From positions 174,001 through 238,000 of the forward strand of contig NZ_LBIC01000005.1 of assembly GCF_001005725.1 (NCBI RefSeq): a stretch of 64,000 bases of DNA, given 5' to 3'. The notes beneath the pieces were generated by a model. That model had not been told where the DNA came from. It did no database searches and saw only the letters and a list, made by a program, of their open reading frames with translations. A program made the position numbers and the translations under genes. Each line of letters opens with the position of its first letter. Position 1 is the stretch's first letter. This document shows positions 25,528 to 33,877 of this stretch, in pieces. The DNA is from Sphingobium chungbukense. GTDB taxonomy: Bacteria; Pseudomonadota; Alphaproteobacteria; Sphingomonadales; Sphingomonadaceae.

Positions 25528-26250
25528 ATGCAGAATGAACAGCGACATGCCGGTGCGGAGCAGGACGCGTCGGGACATCTCGAACCCCTCGCTCGGCCGG
25601 AAGCGCTGACGGAAATGGTGACGGAGCGGCTTCGCAGTGCGATATTGTCGGGCACCCTGGCGCCGGGCACGCATCTGAGCGTACCTGAAATCGCCAAGCG
25701 GCTGGGCGTTAGCCGCACCCCTGCCCGCGAAGGGCTGATCGCCCTGGAGCGCGAGGGGCTGGTGGAGCCGCGTGCCAGCGCGGGCGTGGCGGTGATCGCG
25801 GGCGGAACCGCGGACATTCTGGACCTGCTGGATATTCGCGAGGGGCTGGAGATCATCACCGTGCGTCGCGCGGCGGAGCGCATGGACGGGGAAGGCATAG
25901 CGCAACTCAAGGCGCTGTTTGCGCAGCATGAGGCGGTGGTGGCGCAAAATGATCTGGCACGCCATGTCGAGCTGGATGCGGCATTTCACGGGATGATCCG
26001 TGACGGCGCGGGCAATGGGCGGCTTGCCCGCCAACTGGTGCAGATCGACCAGCAGTTGCGGGTCCTCAACAGCCGCCTGTCCCGCGCCCAGGGCTGGAGT
26101 GGCCGCGCCGTGCTGCGTGATCACAAGGCGATCATCGATGCCATAGAGGCGGGGAATGCCGATGCGGCCGAGCGCCATATGCGCGCCCATATCGAGCGGA
26201 CCCGCGCCTTCCAGCAGCGTTCGGCGGGCCAGGACCAACCGCCCACCTGA
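25528..26250 (+). CDS. GntR-family regulator with FCD ligand domain
   Basis: About 240 residues from the ATG at 25528, chosen because GGAG lies 7 bases ahead; further in-frame ATGs exist upstream. The winged HTH has LRSAILSGTLAPGTHLSVPE and LGVSRTPAREGLIALEREGL. The C-terminal helical FCD domain runs from about 90, with RHVELDAAFHGMI and later RDHKAIIDAIEAGN carrying the metal/acid-binding residues. FCD regulators commonly sense a small carboxylate and repress. Palindromes of the TTGCATG type upstream of 26363 and 29988 are probable targets. Confidence 0.92.
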   Translation: MQNEQRHAGAEQDASGHLEPLARPEALTEMVTERLRSAILSGTLAPGTHLSVPEIAKRLGVSRTPAREGLIALEREGLVEPRASAGVAVIAGGTADILDLLDIREGLEIITVRRAAERMDGEGIAQLKALFAQHEAVVAQNDLARHVELDAAFHGMIRDGAGNGRLARQLVQIDQQLRVLNSRLSRAQGWSGRAVLRDHKAIIDAIEAGNADAAERHMRAHIERTRAFQQRSAGQDQPPT

Positions 26251-26318
26251 AACGGGTCCGCGCGCCCAACGCATAGGCGATGCTTTCGCGCGCCTGTGCC
26301 CGTATCGTCGATCCTCTG

Positions 26319-26335
26319 CATGTTGCATGTATAAT
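26319..26335 (+). promoter_or_regulatory. TTGCATG-type half-operator at the -10 of SDR operon B
   Basis: CATGTTGCATG at 26319-26329 is identical to 29946-29956, and it touches a perfect -10 hexamer TATAAT (26330-26335) that lies 27 bases before the SDR start. A repressor bound here would cover the promoter. The nearest regulator gene, a GntR/FCD protein, ends about 70 bases upstream. Confidence 0.6.
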
Positions 26336-26362
26336 CATCGGCAACGGGCGAGAGGATTGCGT

Positions 26363-27289
26363 ATGATTCGACTGGACGGGCGCGTGGCCATCGTCACCGG
26401 CGCCGGGCGGGGAATGGGACGGACCCATGCGCTTCTTCTCGCCGCGCGGGGCGCGAAGCTGTTGGTGAACGATTATGGCGGCGCTCAATCGACGCTGGCG
26501 CCCGGCACCATATCGCACGCGCAGGCGGTCGTTGACGAAATCCGCGCGGCAGGGGGCGAAGCCGAAGCGAATGCCGACATGGTGGGCACCGGTGAGGCGG
26601 CGCGGGCCATCGTCGACCATGCGCGGGACGCATTCGGCCGTGTCGACATATTGATCAACAATGCTGGCGGATCGTTGATCGGCGAGCCCGATGCTTTCAC
26701 CGATGAGGAGATTGAAGGGGTTTTGCGGACCAATTTCATCGGTCCCTACATGTTGCTGCGCCGCGTCTGGCCCCTGATGCGCGATCAGGGTTTCGGGCGG
26801 ATCGTCAATGTCATGTCGTCGGCGGTGTTGGGGGCGGGGCATTTGGGACCCTATGCGGCGGGCAAGGCCGGGCTGCTGGGACTGACCCACGACGCGGCGT
26901 TCGACGGTCGGCCGCACAATATATTGGTGAACGGCATTTTCCCCACCGGCGCCTCCCGGCTGACGGAGAGCTCGCACGAGGAGCTGGCGCTCTGGTATCG
27001 TACGCATTTCCAGCCTGAGAAAGTGTCGGCGCTGGTCGCCTATCTCAGCAGCGATGCGTTGGATTTTGGGGGTGAAGTCTTCAATGTGGGCGGCGGTCGC
27101 GTCGCGCGGCTGGCCATCTTCGACAATGACGGGCTGTTCGATCCGGCGATCACGCCGGAAAGCATAGCCACCAATATCGACCTGATCCGCGATCTCAGCA
27201 AACCCACCATCACGCCCACGCTGTGGGCGCAGACGGAGCGCTATTTCAAGCACATCCCCTGGACGGGCGGCAAGTCCGGCCTGTTCTGA
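26363..27289 (+). CDS. Short-chain dehydrogenase (MFE-2-like)
   Basis: 308 residues, ATG at 26363; the frame upstream of it overlaps the GntR gene and is rejected. VAIVTGAGRGMGRTHALLLA opens the fold, NNAG is intact (LINNAGGSL), Ser is in NVMSSAV and Tyr/Lys in YAAGK. The insert NDYGGAQSTLAPGT after beta-2 and the long C-terminal tail resemble the dehydrogenase part of peroxisomal-type multifunctional enzymes that oxidise 3-hydroxyacyl-CoA. First gene of operon B, followed by two more SDRs. Confidence 0.9.
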   Translation: MIRLDGRVAIVTGAGRGMGRTHALLLAARGAKLLVNDYGGAQSTLAPGTISHAQAVVDEIRAAGGEAEANADMVGTGEAARAIVDHARDAFGRVDILINNAGGSLIGEPDAFTDEEIEGVLRTNFIGPYMLLRRVWPLMRDQGFGRIVNVMSSAVLGAGHLGPYAAGKAGLLGLTHDAAFDGRPHNILVNGIFPTGASRLTESSHEELALWYRTHFQPEKVSALVAYLSSDALDFGGEVFNVGGGRVARLAIFDNDGLFDPAITPESIATNIDLIRDLSKPTITPTLWAQTERYFKHIPWTGGKSGLF

Positions 27290-27308
27290 ATTGGCAGAAG
27301 GACAAGAT

Positions 27309-28073
27309 ATGGCAGGACCCCTGGAAGGCAAGGTCGCGCTGATCACGGGCAGCGGGTCCGGCATGGGCGTCGGCATCGCGCTCGCGGTCGCCAAGGCCGG
27401 CGCGGCGGTGGCGCTGGTGGGCAGGACGGTTGAAACGTTGGAGCGCACGCGAACGCAGATCGAAGGGGCCGGAGGACGCGCCATCGTCGCGCCGTGCGAC
27501 ATCACCGACCGGGGGCAGGTGAACGCCACCGTCGCCCGAACGCAGGCGCAGCTCGGCCCCGTCTGGCTGCTGGTCAATAATGCCGTATCGACCGACAACC
27601 GGCCGATCGAGGAAGTGGACGACGCCAATCTGGACCTTGTCCTGCGTTCGTCGATCCACGGATCGCTCTATATGATGCAGGCCTGCTTTCCGACGATGAA
27701 GGAGCGGGGCGGGCGGATCGTGAACTTCGGTTCGGGCGGCGCGACCATGGGGCTGCCGGAGGTCGGCGCCTATGCCATCGCGAAGGAAGGCGTAAGGGGC
27801 CTGACCAAGACGGCGGCGACCGGCTGGGGGAAATATGGGATCACGGTCAACACTGTCTGTCCCATGGTGGCGACGCCGCTGTTCGATGTCTGGTGGCAGA
27901 GCCTGAGCGAAGCGGAGCGCGGGCATCATCTTTCGATGATCCCGATGCGCCGCATGGGCGATGGGGAGCAGGATGTCGGCGGACTGATCGTATTCCTGGG
28001 CAGCGAGGGCGCCGGCTACATCACCAGCCGTACGCTGCATGTCGATGGGGGGCGCGCCTTCTATGACCGTTGA
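27309..28073 (+). CDS. Short-chain dehydrogenase/reductase (SDR)
   Basis: 254 residues. Motifs are VALITGSGSGMGVGIALAVA, LVGRTVETLERT (Arg after beta-2, NADP-type), NNAV in place of NNAG, Ser in IVNFGSGGATMG and Tyr/Lys in YAIAK. Its end overlaps the next gene by 11 bases. It lies in operon B between two MFE-2-like SDRs, and the chemistry within that set is not predictable in detail. Confidence 0.9.
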   Translation: MAGPLEGKVALITGSGSGMGVGIALAVAKAGAAVALVGRTVETLERTRTQIEGAGGRAIVAPCDITDRGQVNATVARTQAQLGPVWLLVNNAVSTDNRPIEEVDDANLDLVLRSSIHGSLYMMQACFPTMKERGGRIVNFGSGGATMGLPEVGAYAIAKEGVRGLTKTAATGWGKYGITVNTVCPMVATPLFDVWWQSLSEAERGHHLSMIPMRRMGDGEQDVGGLIVFLGSEGAGYITSRTLHVDGGRAFYDR

Positions 28074-29016
28074 GAACTGGTTCGAGGGGCGGGTGGCGGT
28101 CGTCACTGGCGGAGGCAATGGCATCGGGCGCGCCCACGCGCTGGCGCTGGGGCGGCACGGCGCGAAGGTCGTCGTCAATGATTTGGGCGGCGCCCCCAAT
28201 GGGCAGGGGGCGTCGCACGAGGCGGCCGATGCCGTCGTGGCGGAGATCAGGGCGATGGGCGGGGAGGCGGTCGCCAATCACGATAATGTCGCCGATCCTG
28301 CAACGGGCGCGAAGCTGACCCAGTGCGCGCTCGACCATTATGGCCGGGTGGACGTTGTGATCCCCAGCGCGGGCATCGTCGTCAACAACCGGTTCGAGGA
28401 CATGACCGCCGACGATTTGGACAGGGTGATCGACGTTCATCTGAAGGGCAGTTTCTTCCTTGCCCAGTCGGCATTCCGGCAGATGCGCGCGCAAGGCTAT
28501 GGTCGCTTCGTCTTCACCGGGTCGGGCACGGGCATGTTCGGCCATGGCTGGATGGGCAATTATGCCATGGCGAAGGCGGGAATCGTCGGTCTGTCGCACA
28601 TTGTCGCCATTGAGGGGGCGCCTCATGGCATCGTCTCCAATGTGCTGATGCCCAACGCTTCAAGCCGGGTTGGCGTCGCCATGGGCAGCGGCTTCCGGGA
28701 ACTGCCTGCTTTCGCGGCAAGCATGGACCGCATTGATTTCGCAGCCAATCGGAAGGGCGATCCGGGCTATAGCGCGGCGCTGGCGCTTTATCTGGCGAGC
28801 GATCGTTGCGCGCGTACGCGCGGCGTCTTCTCCTATGCCTTCGGGCGCTATGGCGAGGTGCCGCTCGCCGTCAGCAGGGGGTGGCAGGTGGAGGGCGATG
28901 AAATGCCCGGACCCGCCGAGATCGAGAAGCATTGGGACGCGATCTGCCGCCGCGACGAACTGGATGAGCCGGCGGACGTCTATGACGAATATGCGTTGGT
29001 GCTGGGTATCCGATGA
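28063..29016 (+). CDS. Short-chain dehydrogenase (MFE-2-like)
   Basis: 317 residues from the ATG at 28063, which overlaps the previous gene by 11 bases. VAVVTGGGNGIGRAHALALG is followed by NDLGGAPNGQGAS, the insert typical of (3R)-hydroxyacyl-CoA dehydrogenase-type SDRs. Catalytic residues are in VFTGSGTG and YAMAK. The NNAG position reads PSAG. The C-terminal region (VPLAVSRGW, then DEYALVLGIR) resembles that of the SDR at 52787. Third SDR of operon B. Confidence 0.9.
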   Translation: MTVENWFEGRVAVVTGGGNGIGRAHALALGRHGAKVVVNDLGGAPNGQGASHEAADAVVAEIRAMGGEAVANHDNVADPATGAKLTQCALDHYGRVDVVIPSAGIVVNNRFEDMTADDLDRVIDVHLKGSFFLAQSAFRQMRAQGYGRFVFTGSGTGMFGHGWMGNYAMAKAGIVGLSHIVAIEGAPHGIVSNVLMPNASSRVGVAMGSGFRELPAFAASMDRIDFAANRKGDPGYSAALALYLASDRCARTRGVFSYAFGRYGEVPLAVSRGWQVEGDEMPGPAEIEKHWDAICRRDELDEPADVYDEYALVLGIR

Positions 29017-29027
29017 AGGAGCGAAGG

Positions 29028-29927
29028 ATGCGGGAGAGGGATGCGACTGTGCGCTGCGTGCTGGACATCAGGGCGGAATCGGGGGAGACGCCGGTCTGGT
29101 CCGTGGCAGAGCAAAAGCTGTTCTGGGTCGATCAGGAAGCGTGCCGGCTCAATGCCTTCGATCCGGCCAGCGGAATCAATGAAAGCTGGCAGATGCCCGC
29201 CCATGTCAGCAGCTTCGCGCTGCGCGGCGCGGGCGATCCGGTTGTCGTGGCGCTGCGCACCGGGCTGTTCGATTTCGACCGGACCAGCGGCACGCTGGAG
29301 CCCATCGCCGCGCCGCCGCCCTATCGCGTCGAGACGCACCGTTATAATGACGGGCGCTGCGACCGGCAGGGCCGCTATCTGATCGGATCGGTCGACCTTT
29401 CCTTTTTCGAGAGCAAGGTGCCTGGAGGCGCAGCCATCTACCGGCTGGATGGCGCCGGGCTGACCGAGGTGATCCGGGACATCACCTGTAGCAACGGCAT
29501 GGCCTTCAGCCCCGATGGGCGGACCCTGTATCTGGCCGATTCCCCGGCCGGGGTGGTCTATGCGTTCGACTATGACATCGAAACGGGAACGCCTTCCAAC
29601 CGGCGCGTCTTCATAGAGCGGGACCGCGGCGACGGGATTTTCGACGGCGCGGAGGTGGATGCGGAGGGCGGCTATTGGGTGTGCCTGCTGATGAAGGGGG
29701 CTGTGGCGCGCTACACGCCGGACGGCAGGCTGGACCGGGAGATTGCCGTGCCGGTGCTGCAACCCACCAAAATCGCCTTTGGCGGGCCGGATATGGCCAC
29801 GCTTTACCTGACGTCCGCGGCGCATCGGCACCTTCCGGGCGACCAGCCGCTGGGCGAGCAGGCGGGGGGCGTCTTTGCGATCGACACGGGTTTCGGCGGG
29901 ATTGCGGAGCCAAATTATCGCTACTGA
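29028..29927 (+). CDS. SMP-30/gluconolactonase-family lactonase
   Basis: About 299 residues. The ATG at 29028 is favoured by AAGGAG six to ten bases ahead; an ATG at 29013 overlapping the previous stop is the alternative. It is a six-bladed beta-propeller: metal Glu in AESGETPVWS, YNDGRCDRQGRYLIGS, Asn of CSNGMAFSPDGRTLYLAD and the Asp of that blade are the divalent-metal ligands. The family opens sugar-type or other lactones. At the end of an SDR operon it suggests that a dehydrogenase product is a lactone that is then hydrolysed. Confidence 0.9.
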   Translation: MRERDATVRCVLDIRAESGETPVWSVAEQKLFWVDQEACRLNAFDPASGINESWQMPAHVSSFALRGAGDPVVVALRTGLFDFDRTSGTLEPIAAPPPYRVETHRYNDGRCDRQGRYLIGSVDLSFFESKVPGGAAIYRLDGAGLTEVIRDITCSNGMAFSPDGRTLYLADSPAGVVYAFDYDIETGTPSNRRVFIERDRGDGIFDGAEVDAEGGYWVCLLMKGAVARYTPDGRLDREIAVPVLQPTKIAFGGPDMATLYLTSAAHRHLPGDQPLGEQAGGVFAIDTGFGGIAEPNYRY

Positions 29928-29941
29928 CGCATCAGGGTTGA

Positions 29942-29970
29942 TTGACATGTTGCATGCAGCATGCAAATTA
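29942..29970 (+). promoter_or_regulatory. TTGACA promoter overlapped by a TTGCATG palindrome, before unit C
   Basis: A consensus -35 (TTGACA, 29942-29947) is followed by the perfect inverted repeat TTGCATG-CAG-CATGCAA (29950-29966) filling the spacer up to a weak -10 (AAATTA, about 29965-29970), 18 bases before the gene at 29988. This is the classic place for a repressor. The sequence type fits GntR/FadR-class proteins, and CATGTTGCATG is shared with 26319-26329. Confidence 0.7.
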
Positions 29971-29987
29971 AGTCGCGAGGTGACGAT

Positions 29988-30545
29988 ATGACGATAATTC
30001 TCGACCCCAGCGCGTCCCTGGCGCACGATATTGCCGATCCCGGCCCCGACGCAGGCGCGCTTGCGGGCAAGAAGATCGCGATCCGCATCGACATGCTGTG
30101 GCGGAGCTGGGACTGGGTCAGCGAAATCTGGGCCGAAGGGCTGCGGGCGGAAGGCGCGGAAGTGACCTTCTGGCGCAGTTGCGGCCGTACCGGCGAGGAA
30201 GGCGTGCAGGCCGACCGTGAATATGGCGCGCTGTTGGAGCGGAGCGACATGGCCATTGTGGGCCTTGGCAATTGCGGGTCCTGCACCAGTTGGACCATCG
30301 CCGACGCGCTGACGGCGGCGGCCACCGGCATACCGACCATTGCCGTGGCGACGGCTCATTTCGAAGGGCTGGCCCATAATCTGGCGAAGCGGGGCGGTCG
30401 ATCGGGCCTGCGCCTGCATATCCTTCCCTATCCACTCGACATTCTACCCAAAGAGCAGGTCCATGACATTGCAAGAAACCACTATCGATCGTTCCTGCGG
30501 AATTTCGGGGTGCGAAGCGGACTGGCTGAGCAGTCGGCGGCATGA
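29988..30545 (+). CDS. UGSC-family protein, cysteine form (CGSC)
   Basis: 185 residues. The signature GNCGSCTSW holds C96-G-S-C99, where the UGSC (seleno)protein family has selenocysteine or cysteine at the first position. Here the codon is TGC, so it is the Cys form. The fold looks like a Rossmann-type alpha/beta domain: KKIAIRIDMLWRSWDWVSE, then DMAIVGLGNCGSC, then PTIAVATAHFEGLAHNL. The CxxC-like pair suggests a redox or thiol-based reaction, but function is not established for the family. It is the first gene of unit C and overlaps the next gene by 83 bases in another frame. Confidence 0.75.
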   Translation: MTIILDPSASLAHDIADPGPDAGALAGKKIAIRIDMLWRSWDWVSEIWAEGLRAEGAEVTFWRSCGRTGEEGVQADREYGALLERSDMAIVGLGNCGSCTSWTIADALTAAATGIPTIAVATAHFEGLAHNLAKRGGRSGLRLHILPYPLDILPKEQVHDIARNHYRSFLRNFGVRSGLAEQSAA

Positions 30546-31563
30546 GGTCGACGACGACATCGTCGCCTTCAACCATTTCGCCATGGCGCAGGGCTGGGGC
30601 GACGGGCTGCCGCTGATCCCGCCGACGCAGGAGCGGGTGCAGGATTTCCTGATCGCCGGCGGGCGCTTTCCCGACGAGCTGATCGCCGTGCTGCCGCCGC
30701 TGCGCGCCGAATGCACGGTCGAGAAGATCGCGATCAACGCCGTCATGGCAGGCTGCACAGGTGATGCCATGCCGCTGCTGTGCGCGGCGATCGCGGCGAT
30801 GGCCGATTCCAAATTCGACCTTGCGGGCCTCAACGCCACCACCGGATCGGTGGTGCCCGCGGTGATCGTCAACGGGCCGATCCGCAACCGGCTGGACATT
30901 CCCTGTCAGGCCGGGTGCCTGGGCGGGGTTGCCGGGCCCGCGGTGGCGATCGGCCGGGCCATCCGCCTGATCATGCGCAATGTGGCGGGCCAGTTGATCG
31001 GTTCGACCTCGCAAAGCGTCTACGGCACGCCGGGACGCGTCGCGGGCATCGTCTTCGGCGAATGGGAGGAACGCTCCCCCTGGACGCCGTTGGCGGAACG
31101 TCGCGGCGTTCCGGGCGATGCCGTCACGGCCTATGGCGCGATGGGCACGGCCAATATCTGCGACGTGGTGGCGAACAGCGCCGACGGTTTCCTCGACATG
31201 ATCGCCAAGTCCATGGCCTATCCGGGGGCGAACGGTTTTCTCCCCTCCTCCGCCTTTGCCGAGACGCTGTGCGTGATCAACCCGATCTGGGCGGAGGTGA
31301 TCGCGAAGGCCTATCCGAAGATCGAGGATGTTCAGGCCTATATCTGGGATAAATGCGCGCTGCCGATCGACTGGTTCCGGCCGGAATATCGCGATCCCAT
31401 CGGGAAGCTGGGCCGGATCAAGCCGGATGGCCGCGTCCATCTGGTGCCCACGCCCGACGACGTGCTGGTGATGGTCGGCGGCGGCGAGGGTGGCCTGCAT
31501 GCCGCCATGATCCATAGCTGGGGCACATGCCTCACCGTCACCAGGCCGGTTTCAGCGCCATGA
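30463..31563 (+). CDS. Partner protein of the CGSC protein, function unknown
   Basis: 366 residues. The ATG at 30463 has GAGCAGG ahead and lies 83 bases inside the previous gene, an unusually long overlap; no later start in frame keeps the conserved opening WGDGLPLIPPTQERV. Other conserved-looking blocks are CTVEKIAINAVMAGCTGDAM, NATTGSVVPAVIVNGPIRN, IGRAIRLIMRNVAGQLIG and GGGEGGLHAAMIHSWG. I recall similar proteins beside or fused with UGSC proteins, so both probably form one enzyme. The Cys of MAGC and of IPCQAGCLGG are candidate functional residues. The stop overlaps the next start. Confidence 0.7.
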   Translation: MTLQETTIDRSCGISGCEADWLSSRRHEVDDDIVAFNHFAMAQGWGDGLPLIPPTQERVQDFLIAGGRFPDELIAVLPPLRAECTVEKIAINAVMAGCTGDAMPLLCAAIAAMADSKFDLAGLNATTGSVVPAVIVNGPIRNRLDIPCQAGCLGGVAGPAVAIGRAIRLIMRNVAGQLIGSTSQSVYGTPGRVAGIVFGEWEERSPWTPLAERRGVPGDAVTAYGAMGTANICDVVANSADGFLDMIAKSMAYPGANGFLPSSAFAETLCVINPIWAEVIAKAYPKIEDVQAYIWDKCALPIDWFRPEYRDPIGKLGRIKPDGRVHLVPTPDDVLVMVGGGEGGLHAAMIHSWGTCLTVTRPVSAP

Positions 31564-33026
31564 GCGGTGACGTGATCATCGGCGAGCGCGTTCGCGCGCG
31601 GGCCGATCTGCTCGACCGGGCGGCGCGGCTGGCGAGCGCGATGGCGGCGGCGGGTGTCGGCCCGGGCGATGCGGTGGCGCTGCTGCTGCGCAACGACTTT
31701 GCGGTGCTGGAAGCCAATCTGGCGGTGCGCAAGCTCGACGCCTATGGCGTGCCCATCAACTGGCACTGGCATGGTGCGGAGATCGGCTATGTGCTGCGCG
31801 ACGCCGCGCCCCGGCTGCTGATCGGCCATGCCGACCTGCTCGACGGCATCGAAGGGGAGATTCCCGACGATCTGCCCGTCGTCGCGCTGGGCGGGAAGGG
31901 CGAGCGTCAGGATTATGACGACTGGATCGCCGCGCATCCGCCCCATGCGGGCGACGGCAACGGCCTTGGTTCCTCCATGGTCTATACGTCGGGCACCACG
32001 GGCAAGCCCAAGGCGGTCAAGCGCCTGCCCGCGACGGGCGAGGAATCCGCGCAGCGCGCGCGGGTCCTGTCCGTCATCCACGACACCGCGCCGGGCAATG
32101 TCGCGCTGGTGACGGGACCGCTTTACCATCTGTTCAGCCAGGCGATCCTGATGGCGACCTTCGGCGCCGGGGGCCGGGTGGTGGTCATGGAGCGCTTCGA
32201 CCCGGAAGAATGCCTTCGCCTGATCGAGAAGCATCGCGTGACCCATAGCGCGCTCGTCCCCACGCTGTTCGTGCGGTTGTTGCGTTTGCCCGAAGAGGTG
32301 AAGGCGCGTTATGATCTTTCCACCCTTCGGCATGTGGTGCATTCCGGTGCGCCCTGCGCGCCCGAAGTCAAAAGGGCCATGCTGAACTGGTGGGGCCCGG
32401 TATTGCATGAAACCTACGGGTCGACCGAGACCGGCGTCGTCACGAAGATCAGTCCTGAGGAATGGCTGGCCCGGCCCGGCAGCGTCGGGCGGCCCGTTCT
32501 GACGGGGGAAGTCCGTATCCGCGGCGAAGACGGCCGGTGGGCAGGTCCGGGACGGACGGGCGACATCTATCTTCGCATTCACGGAACCCCCGACTTCACC
32601 TTTCACGGCGATCCCGAAAAGCGCGCCGCGGTGGAATATGACGGGCTGATCACCTGTGGCGACATAGGATGGCTGGATGAAGACGGCTATCTGTTCCTCT
32701 GCGACCGGCGCGTGGACATGGTGATATCCGGCGGGGTGAATATCTATCCGGCCGAGGTGGAGGCCGCTCTGCTGGAGCATCCGGCGGTGGCCGACTGCGC
32801 CGTGTTCGGCGTGCCCGACCCTGAATTTGGCGAGGCTCTGGTCGCCTATGTCCAGGCCGGCGGGACGCTGGGTCCCGAAGAGATCAAGGCGTTCCTGCGC
32901 GAGCGGATCGCCGGATACAAGGTCCCGCGCCATGTGATCGTGAGCGGTGCGCTGCCGCGCGAGGAGACGGGCAAGATCGTGAAGCGGAGGTTGCGGGAAG
33001 ATTTCCTCGCGGCTGCGCCAGCCTGA
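31560..33026 (+). CDS. AMP-dependent acyl-CoA synthetase/ligase
   Basis: 488 residues, start overlapping the previous stop (ATGA). The phosphate-binding loop MVYTSGTTGKPKAVK lies near 140-154, ETYGSTETGV is the A5 core, the hinge is near CDRRVDMVISGGVNIYPAEVE (shortened here to residues around 395-415) and the C-terminal catalytic Lys is in PREETGKIVKR. The N-terminus is short compared with fatty-acyl-CoA ligases of about 520-550. The family activates a carboxylate as acyl-AMP and transfers it to CoA. In unit C it supplies the CoA thioester that the adjacent CoA transferase could then pass on. Confidence 0.93.
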   Translation: MSGDVIIGERVRARADLLDRAARLASAMAAAGVGPGDAVALLLRNDFAVLEANLAVRKLDAYGVPINWHWHGAEIGYVLRDAAPRLLIGHADLLDGIEGEIPDDLPVVALGGKGERQDYDDWIAAHPPHAGDGNGLGSSMVYTSGTTGKPKAVKRLPATGEESAQRARVLSVIHDTAPGNVALVTGPLYHLFSQAILMATFGAGGRVVVMERFDPEECLRLIEKHRVTHSALVPTLFVRLLRLPEEVKARYDLSTLRHVVHSGAPCAPEVKRAMLNWWGPVLHETYGSTETGVVTKISPEEWLARPGSVGRPVLTGEVRIRGEDGRWAGPGRTGDIYLRIHGTPDFTFHGDPEKRAAVEYDGLITCGDIGWLDEDGYLFLCDRRVDMVISGGVNIYPAEVEAALLEHPAVADCAVFGVPDPEFGEALVAYVQAGGTLGPEEIKAFLRERIAGYKVPRHVIVSGALPREETGKIVKRRLREDFLAAAPA

Positions 33027-33046
33027 ATGGGACAGGAGAGGATGCC

Positions 33047-33874
33047 ATGACCGTAACGGGACAGATCAACTATATCGACCGCAGCGCACCTGCCCCGACC
33101 ACATGGTATGTCGATCCTCCCGCGGGAGTGCCCATCGACAATGTCGTCATCGACGCGCACGACATGACGATCAGGGACCTTCGCGATGACAAGGACGCGC
33201 TTGATCCCGCGACGCTGACGACGGTTCGGTTGACGGACGGTTTCGCTGCGTTCGACGATGATGAAGCGGTGCGCCGCGACCTTGCGCCCGCGATGGCGGC
33301 GGCGGCCCGCGCGTTGCTGTGCGACTGTCTGGTCCTGCCCTGGGACCATGCGGTGCGCCGTCGCCCATCCGGGCCATCCGCCTTTCGCGGATCGGGCACG
33401 CTGCGCCAGCCGCTGCTCCGCGCCCATTGCGATTATACGCCGCGCAGCATCGGTCCGCTGCTGCGGGACAGGCTGGGCGGCAGCGCCGAAGCGCTGGCGG
33501 GGCAACCCTTCATGATCGTCAATTTCTGGCGCGCCATCAGCGGTCCGCTCAGGGACGATCCGCTGGCCATTTGCGCGCCCGAAAGCGTGGCGGCGGAGGA
33601 TCTGGTGCCGATCCGCCACGTCCATGCGCAGGGAGAGAGCGAGATTTATGGCCTGGCCCACAATCCCGCGCATCGCTGGTATTACATGTCGGACATGCAG
33701 CCGGACGAGGCGTTGTTCTTCACCCAATATGATTCGCGCAAACCCGCAACCTCCTGTGCGCCCCACACCGCTTTTTCGCTGCGCAATCCGACAGGGCCGG
33801 TGCCGCCGCGCGAAAGTTTCGAATATCGGCTCATCGTCTTTCCCGACATGACGCCGCAGACAGGAGTGTGTTGA
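33047..33874 (+). CDS. CmcJ/NvfI-family (Fe/2-oxoglutarate oxygenase-like) protein
   Basis: 275 residues. The family pattern is recognisable: an N-terminal sheet (GQINYID), RAHCDYTPRSIGPLLR with a His-x-Asp pair, FMIVNFWRAISGPLRDDPL, WYYMSDMQPDEALFFTQYDS and PHTAFSLRNPTGPVPPRESF, where the second His and Arg lie. Relatives include the cephamycin P8/CmcJ protein and fungal oxygenases of the same fold. The reaction here is probably an oxidation or hydroxylation of an organic substrate, though not every member has proven activity. It sits between the acyl-CoA ligase and CoA transferase. Confidence 0.8.
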   Translation: MTVTGQINYIDRSAPAPTTWYVDPPAGVPIDNVVIDAHDMTIRDLRDDKDALDPATLTTVRLTDGFAAFDDDEAVRRDLAPAMAAAARALLCDCLVLPWDHAVRRRPSGPSAFRGSGTLRQPLLRAHCDYTPRSIGPLLRDRLGGSAEALAGQPFMIVNFWRAISGPLRDDPLAICAPESVAAEDLVPIRHVHAQGESEIYGLAHNPAHRWYYMSDMQPDEALFFTQYDSRKPATSCAPHTAFSLRNPTGPVPPRESFEYRLIVFPDMTPQTGVC

Positions 33875-33877
33875 CGA

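Noticed and set aside
29988-30545. Selenocysteine in the UGSC-type motif
   Set aside because: The codon at the key position is TGC, not TGA, and the frame is uninterrupted, so this is the cysteine form.
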